Made by a program: the position numbers and the translations under genes. From the NCBI GenBank assembly GCA_020091685.1, contig CM034613.1, positions 23,415,461 to 23,479,460 on the forward strand: a stretch of 64,000 bases of DNA, given 5' to 3'. Source of the stretch: Lutjanus erythropterus. Its lineage: Eukaryota > Chordata > Actinopteri > Lutjaniformes > Lutjanidae. How positions within the stretch are numbered: position 1 is the first letter of the stretch; each line of letters starts with the position of its first letter. Positions 58,475 through 64,000 of the stretch are shown here, in pieces. The notes beneath the pieces are model-generated. The model did no database searches and was not told the origin of the DNA. It was given only the letters and a program-made list of their open reading frames with translations.

Positions 58475-61400
58475 CTGAGAAATAAAACACACCGGTGTCA
58501 ATTTACAGGTGAAAATAAGCATGACTTTGTATTAACATTGAATTAATTAAAATGGCGTCCCAATAGTCGGCCTTCTTTTCCTCTTTTCACTCTGCACTCC
58601 AATGACAGTTGAGTAAGCTTGGTATATTGGTGTATGTAGATATGCTATATGCTAGGCTTATTTATGTTGAAAAGAAAACAAAAATTCAAAGATGGTTGAA
58701 AGATGTTGCTGGGGGACCTGTAAAAGTGACATATATTCACATCTTAAATTAGCTAATGTTACCAAAACTCAAGCTAACTGGCTAGTTAATCTATATCAAT
58801 CAGTAGCTAGCTAGTTAACTAATTTCTTGCCAACATTAGCCAACTTACAATGTGACTTTATATGTCGCGTTTACAGGAAAAGTCGACTGAGGTTGTAGTA
58901 GAAGTTTTCTCAAGGGGTCCATTTTAAACATCAAAATCAGTTTACTCAACTTGAGGTGTGTCTTTCAAGGTCTAGTTGCATTATGGGAAGTCTAAATTTG
59001 AGGAGCTGGAACCATTCTGTGGATTAAAAGTCAGGATATTTCCGCCTCTACTGCATCAATTTTGATCATGCTTTTTTAAAAGCTTAACTTAAACTTAACT
59101 TTATGAAAAAGGAAATCTAAATCACTGGAGTCTCCTTTATTTTTAATTTAGTCAAGTCAAGCATCAAGCCATGATTTTAGAAATAAGGTCAAGAAACAAA
59201 TTCTGTAAAAATGCTAAATGCTGCTGTAGCCCTGTACAAAATTCATATAGGGTACAGTGCATAAAAATCCAGTAAAAAAAAATAAAAAATTAAATATAAT
59301 GTTGATGATGTTTTAAAAATTTTGACATTAAGAAGAAAAGTTCGTGATAACTACAGTTCATAATGATAAAAGAAACAGTTAAAATATGTGCTGTATAAAA
59401 TTATAAATATCATATGTGTGGCTTACAAGAATAGACTATTTACAGTTAAAAGATAAATAAATATTAAGGTCTTTAAGTTCATTTAAGTTCATAAAGTAAC
59501 TGAGATTGGAGAGGAAAAAAGAAAGGAAGAAGCAGTGTTTATGTGTAAAACCTAACCTGTTACCTGTCATGTGTCAATCATTTCATTACCCGTTTTGCCT
59601 TTGGTTGAGGTCAAGCTCACAAGCCAATCAGAGTGTTTATTGTCTAAGGGGGCGGGACTAGTGGCGCAGGTTAGTGTGGTGTGCACTGAGCACGCGCCAG
59701 GAGAGAGACAGATGCTATCGACCCTGAGAGCTAAGAAGAAGCCCCGTTGTGTGGGGAGCATTTAACTAAGTTTATTGAGGAGGTCGACTACTCGTGGGTC
59801 CTGGATATAAACTTCTGTGTAACCTGTCAGAGGTGAATATGATATGTATGTGGATATGTTGTGCTATGTCTAAACTGTTATAGTGTGAAGAGACGGGATG
59901 TGTAACGGATTTAGCGACATGCTAAATAGCGAGAGCATACTGTGCTAATGTGCCTGTGTATCGTAGCTGTAGCGTTCAGATGTTTACAAAGCTAAGACGA
60001 GCTAATGCTAAGTCGAACAGAGATAGCGTTTGATGTTGTGGCTCATTTTATGATAATATGCTTAAAGGAGGCGGACGTTGGAGAAGGAGAGAGGTCGAGG
60101 CGGATTTCCAACAGATGGCCCCTGCTGTGTGCGTGTGTGCTGTACGGCGCCATGTGTGTTTTACCTTCTTTGTGCATCATCGCCACGTGTGTGACTGAAC
60201 TGTGACTGCCATTGCCATCTTACTCTTACCCCATGGATTTCGTGAGTACTAACAGAATAAACCAAAGTGCACGTGCTTTTATTTTAAGCTCAGTTGAGTG
60301 GAGTGGCCATTGTTGTTTTGGGCCTCACCGCACCCAAGCCTCGTCAACAGGCCTGCAACGGGTTAAACTTAGGGTGTATTTCAAATGAGTGTGTGGGCCC
60401 ACAGGTATAATACAGAGTTTGAGTTTACTGTGCATTAAAATACTGTATTTTTGGATAACTGAAATAAGTGCAAAGGTATTAAATTAAGGGTCTTCTTTGA
60501 AAAGGAAAAAAAGTTTGTGTGAAACGGAGAAATTAAAGGGTACCTGTTGTTAACTGAAGTATCTAACAGAAAAAGGGTTAACTTGTTATTTTGAGTTGAG
60601 AGCAAGGTGAAACAAAACAAGAGCCTGTGAATTTTATTTTGAAAACTTTTTTTTTATTATTGTTTATTTATTTTCATAGTTCTCCTGTTGCAAAACTTTT
60701 TGTTATTTCAGTCCAAATATTTTATTTGAATTTCTTATTTAACTTCTGTGAATAAATACCTGGGGACAGGATATTTTTCATTTAAAACACAGTTGTGGTG
60801 GTCATCATTTTCATTTAAGTACATTATTAGAGTTACATGAAAAAAAGTTGTATTTCCCTACAAAGAGCCCAGGCCCAGTCTCATCGTATTGCCCACTCTA
60901 GCTTTATTTCCAACTACAGCCGTGGCCAAAAGTTTTGAGAATTACACTAGTATTGGTTTTTACAAAGTTTGCTGCTTCAGTGTTTTTAGATCTTTTTGTC
61001 AGATGTTACTATAATATACTGAAGTATAATTACAAGCATTTCATAAGGGTCAAAGGCTTTTATTGACAATTACAGTAAGTTTATGCAAAGAGTCAATATT
61101 TGCAATGTTGACCCTTCTTTTTCAAGACCTCTGCAATTCGCCCTGGCATGCTGTCAGTTAACTTCTGGGCCACATCCTGACTGATGAAAGCCCATTCTTG
61201 CATAATCAATGCTTGGAGTTTGTCAGAATTTGTGGGTTTTTGTTTGTCCACCCGCCTCTTGAGGATTGACCACAAGTTCTCAATGGGATTAAGGTCTGGG
61301 GAGTTTCCTGGCCATGGACCCAAAATTTCGATGTTTTGTTCCCCGAGCCACGTAGTTATCACTTTTGCCTTATGGCAAGGCGCTCCATCATGCTGGAAAA

Positions 61401-63598
61401 GGCATTGTTCGTCACCAAACTGTTTGAGAGAAGTTGCTCTCGGAGGATGTTTTGGTACCATTCTTTATTCATGGCTGTGTTCTTAGGCAAAATTGTGAGT
61501 GAGCCCAGTCCCTTGGCTGAAAAGCAACCCCACACATGGATGGTCTCAGGATGCTTTACTGTTGGCATGACACGGGACTGATGGCAGCGCTCACCTTTTC
61601 TTCTCCGGACAAGCTTTTTTCCAGAAGCCCCAAACAATCGGAAAGGGGATTCATCAGAGAGAATGACTTTACCCCAGTCCTCAGCAGTCCAATCCCTGTA
61701 CTTTTTGCAGAATATAATTCTGTCCCTGATGTTTTTCCTGGAGAGAAGTGGCTTCTTTGCTGCCCTTCTTGACACCAGGCCATCCTCCAAAAGTCTTCGC
61801 CTCACTGTGTGTGCAGATGCACTCACACCTGCCTGCTGCCATTCCTGAGCAAGCTCTGCACTGGTGGTGCCAGTTTTTTTTATAAAATTTTTTATATTGC
61901 CATCATAAAAAATGAGGTAGTAGACTTTATGAAAATTAATATTTGTGTGATTCTCAAAACTGTTGGCCACGGCTGTACATGGGACCTGGGTTACACTGCT
62001 AAAATAGTAAATCCCCATTTTTAATCTATTTTTGTTGATTAAAGATGTTAAATGTGGGGGGGTGGGGGGGGGGAGTATGGGCTGTTTGTATGTGTAATTT
62101 CTCTATATTTGTAGAACGGTAATTTCTCCTCAGGTCCACAAACAAACCAAATTCACAGGAACAACACAAACATGAGCCTTAAAGCCACAGCTGGTGGTAA
62201 ACGTGGCCTTACTGTATGAGACAGGGGTGGCACAGGCGGGTCATCTGCCTCCAGTGGGGTTCAAAGGGCTGCATCTCTTTCTCCACCAGGTACCGAATGA
62301 AGTCGTCAAAAGAGGGACGCACGCCGGATGCAAACGCCTCATCCGCTGTCTTCGGTGGATCAGACTGATTTCCATACAGCTGCAGAATCATCCGGGCATA
62401 GTTTTGATAGAAGTGCTCATTGTGCTTCATGAACTTGTCTCGATAGGCAGAGATGAGGCGGACAAAAGGGTTCCGGACGAACAGGAACTTGGTGTAGTTC
62501 TTCAGCTTTTCCTACAATCAACAGATAAATATACATCAACCCTCCATCACACACACATCCTGTTCTGAGTGAATCACCTACTGACTGAGTCTCATGCCTA
62601 CATGTCGGTTAGTTCTAACTACTTCAGATACACAAGTACCTTTAGTGACACTTCTGGTGTCATTGTCTGAACTGACCTTTATCTCTGTTCTTGGAAAGCT
62701 GTCCAGGTGAGTGAGCTGGTTCCAGACGTGGACCAGTTGATCAGGTATGGACATGGGGTCAACATATGGCTTCGTCTGGTTCAGGACAAACATAACCCTT
62801 TTCCAGTTGGTACACGCCACCTGTAGATGAGAACAAGACTAAGGGTCTAAAACAGGGATACTCAACTTGTGGCAAGTGGGCCAAAATAGATCGATTTACA
62901 CTGTTTTTCACCGGAAGGTGGGTCCGGCGCCCCTGTAACTTCCGCCTGTAGTTGCACTTGAGCAGCAAGTAGCAACACCTATAGTAGCAACCATGTCTAA
63001 AAACTAATCCTAACCCTCTTTCCTCATTACACAGTTTTTAAGTTGTGACTGTATGTCGCTTTTACAAGTTCCCCAGCAACATTTTCACCATCAAAATTTT
63101 GACCTGGCTCCATATATAAGTACAATAAACAGGAAACCAGAAAGCAAGTCAAAGCCAGAGGGGGCAGGACAGATGGAAATGTCAACAGTTTGTTAATTTT
63201 TAATCTGAGAATGGCTCTGTGTAAATAATAAGTAAGCTTTTGGAGGTACAGTGCAGATGACTCATAATATATTCTCTAAAACAGCAAGATTCCAACATGA
63301 TGGATTCACGTATAAAGGCTTTAATTACTGCGGGGTTATAAGACTTAATAAACTATATTATTTAACAGCAAAAGGCAGTTCTGTATGTCCACATTGTGTA
63401 CTGAAAGTGTTCTGTGTTTTTCTGTCACCTTGGGAATGTAACAGTAAATGATTTCATGATTGTCATCCACAATGAAGTAACTCAGCTCTTCGTCAGTCAT
63501 GTCTTCTAGACTGTGCTGCCCCTCAGAAAATTTTTCTTTGTCAGCATCACACATTTCTCGCAGCAGCTGCAGTCTCAGCTGCTGATCGATCCTCTCTG
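58234..63598 (-). CDS. Carbohydrate sulfotransferase 12-like, second paralogue (5' part off the window)
   Basis: Same family and expected role as the gene at 40.5-42.9 kb: Golgi PAPS-dependent sulfotransferase. Minus-strand exons found: 63429-63598, 62677-62820, 62213-62511, 58234-58474. Their lengths (170, 144, 299, 241) equal those of the first copy exactly, so the two arose by tandem duplication. 283 residues are visible. Motifs: PKVACTNWKRV, FLFVRNPFVRLISAYRDKF, RLCHPCLIQ, YDFIGHQETL and the end LYQLYKWDFMLFGY. No frame breaks were seen. The membrane-anchor exon is expected about 600 bases upstream of 63598, past the window end. The last intron is 3738 bases against 387 in the other copy, filled by mobile DNA. 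It appears functional if that intron is removed. Confidence 0.9.
58660..59060. repeat. Unnamed repeat, left member of an inverted pair
   Basis: The block gttgctgggggacctgtaaa, then agtgacatat, is complementary to gtatgtcgcttttacaagtt, then ccccagcaac, at 63050. Outer parts (attctgtggattaaaagt) also match 63190-63220 inverted. It lies in the last intron of CHST12-like gene 2. Confidence 0.45.
59558..60349. mobile_element. LTR-like segment (possible solo LTR)
   Basis: Begins TGTTACCTG and ends GTCAACA, giving the TG..CA borders of an LTR. AATAAA (60262 region, agaataaacc) lies about 90 bases before the right end, as in an R-U5 layout. No target duplication or primer-binding site is evident, so the call is weak; a CpG-rich unique segment is the alternative. 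Confidence 0.25.
60917..61975 (-). mobile_element. Tc1/mariner-type transposon with internal deletion
   Basis: Inverted ends start cagccgtggccaaaagtttt on the left, with a near-perfect complement on the right, and TA dinucleotides flank both ends (60915-60916, 61976-61977), the Tc1 target site. Inner terminal repeat homology runs about 33 bases. At 1059 bases it is shorter than full fish Tc1-like elements (about 1.6 kb). It lies in the last intron of CHST12-like gene 2, in the same orientation as that gene. Confidence 0.88.
61093..61900 (-). pseudogene. Broken Tc1-like transposase
   Basis: Minus strand. One frame carries the end of the DNA-binding region (TTSAELAQEW, HTVRRRLLEDGL) and the first catalytic Asp in VILSDESPF. 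A shifted frame carries LFQHDGAPCHKA and SPDLNPIENLW, giving a DD34E pattern across both. The frame changes between about 61359 and 61461, and the N-terminal helix-turn-helix is missing, so no active enzyme is made. Confidence 0.85.
62213..62511 (-). CDS. CHST12-like gene 2, exon 4 equivalent (3'-PB)
   Basis: 299 bases between tgtag and gtaagg, encoding EKLKNYTKFLFVRNPF through RLCHPCLI. The intron just downstream (62155-62212) stays nearly identical to that of gene 1 (41108-41165). Confidence 0.93.
62677..62820 (-). CDS. CHST12-like gene 2, exon 3 equivalent (5'-PSB)
   Basis: Forty-eight codons between ctacag and gtcagt, opening with VACTNWKRVMFVLNQ. Confidence 0.93.
62850..63240. repeat. 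Unnamed repeat, right member of the inverted pair
   Basis: Partner of 58660-59060 in reverse orientation, lying between exons 63429-63598 and 62677-62820. Together they bracket three exons of the sulfotransferase. Confidence 0.45.
63429..63598 (-). CDS. CHST12-like gene 2, exon 2 equivalent
   Basis: Opens after catag with two bases of a split codon and ends CCCAAG/gtgaca. It encodes LSYFIVDDNHEIIYCYIPK, equivalent to 42047-42216 in gene 1. Confidence 0.9.
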
Positions 63599-64000
63599 CT
63601 ATGAAAAGAAGGACAATATGTTGTAACTGTTAGAAGTGCAAATTGCAAGATTCTTTGGACAAAGACACGATATCTGCTGATATCATAAAGTCTGCCACAA
63701 TAAGCCTGTGGGCTTGCAATCAATATCAGATAATATATGTACCTCAGAGCGTATGTTTGAAACTTTTGATTAAAAAGTAGATTTATTTTCACTCCTGTTT
63801 GTCAGCCCTCTGCAGCAGCGAACCACTAAGAAATCACAGACCCACAGACCAGCCAGACGAGACCTCTTTTGGGATTAAAAAACAGAAAACAAAGTGAGCT
63901 CAACTCTGCTCCAAGCGGGCTCCTGTCACGTCTCGCCGACTGCAGCCAAACTGTGACGAGCATCCTTTCCTCCCCCTTGAAGTGTGTGTTGCGATACTGA

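Noticed and set aside
62194..62568. 124-codon plus-strand frame
   Set aside because: It is the antisense shadow of sulfotransferase exon 4 (62213-62511), whose minus-strand reading has family motifs and splice borders.
1..64000. CRISPR arrays, bacterial operons, tRNA or rRNA genes
   Set aside because: Tandem repeats here are microsatellites and minisatellites without spacers; genes have introns, and no cloverleaf or rRNA segment was recognised by eye.

Overview
This window looks like nuclear DNA of a ray-finned (teleost, probably spiny-rayed) fish. Genes are split by GT-AG introns and the DNA is full of CA/TG microsatellites. It carries several fish-type repeats: Tc1-like transposons, TTAGCTTAGC-type repeats, foldback MITEs and LINE relics. 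The organism call is inference from these repeats and from the protein families.

Layout. (1) 1-27.6 kb: no coding exon is supported. This part is rich in repeats, notably four related GGTTCT/AGAACC foldback elements (7.8, 11.1, 19.1 and 21.2 kb), three copies of a second foldback MITE (2.0, 5.2 and 22.9 kb), a TTAA-bounded MITE (3.5 kb) and long CA arrays. It probably holds the 5' end of the semaphorin gene, but I could not place the first exon with confidence. (2) 27.6-39.8 kb, plus strand: 14 exons of a class 4 semaphorin, best matching SEMA4F, with sema domain, PSI, Ig-like segment, transmembrane helix and a C-terminal PDZ ligand ending ESSI. (3) 40.5-43.2 kb, minus strand: a complete five-coding-exon carbohydrate sulfotransferase 12-like gene (318 aa), convergent with the semaphorin. 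(4) 44-55 kb, minus strand: a small family I do not recognise. One intact copy encodes 155 aa (signal peptide or anchor plus charged helices), with two degenerate copies and duplicated TATA promoters. (5) 58.2-63.6 kb, minus strand: a second CHST12-like gene whose first coding exon lies beyond the right edge. Its last intron is swollen to 3.7 kb by a deleted Tc1-like transposon and an LTR-like segment, and a hAT-like MITE lies just past its stop codon.

Functionally, the semaphorin would be a membrane-bound guidance or cell-contact ligand. The two sulfotransferases would be Golgi type II enzymes adding sulfate to chondroitin/dermatan-type chains. The orphan family has no assigned function. Nothing suggests that these genes form one pathway; they are neighbours.
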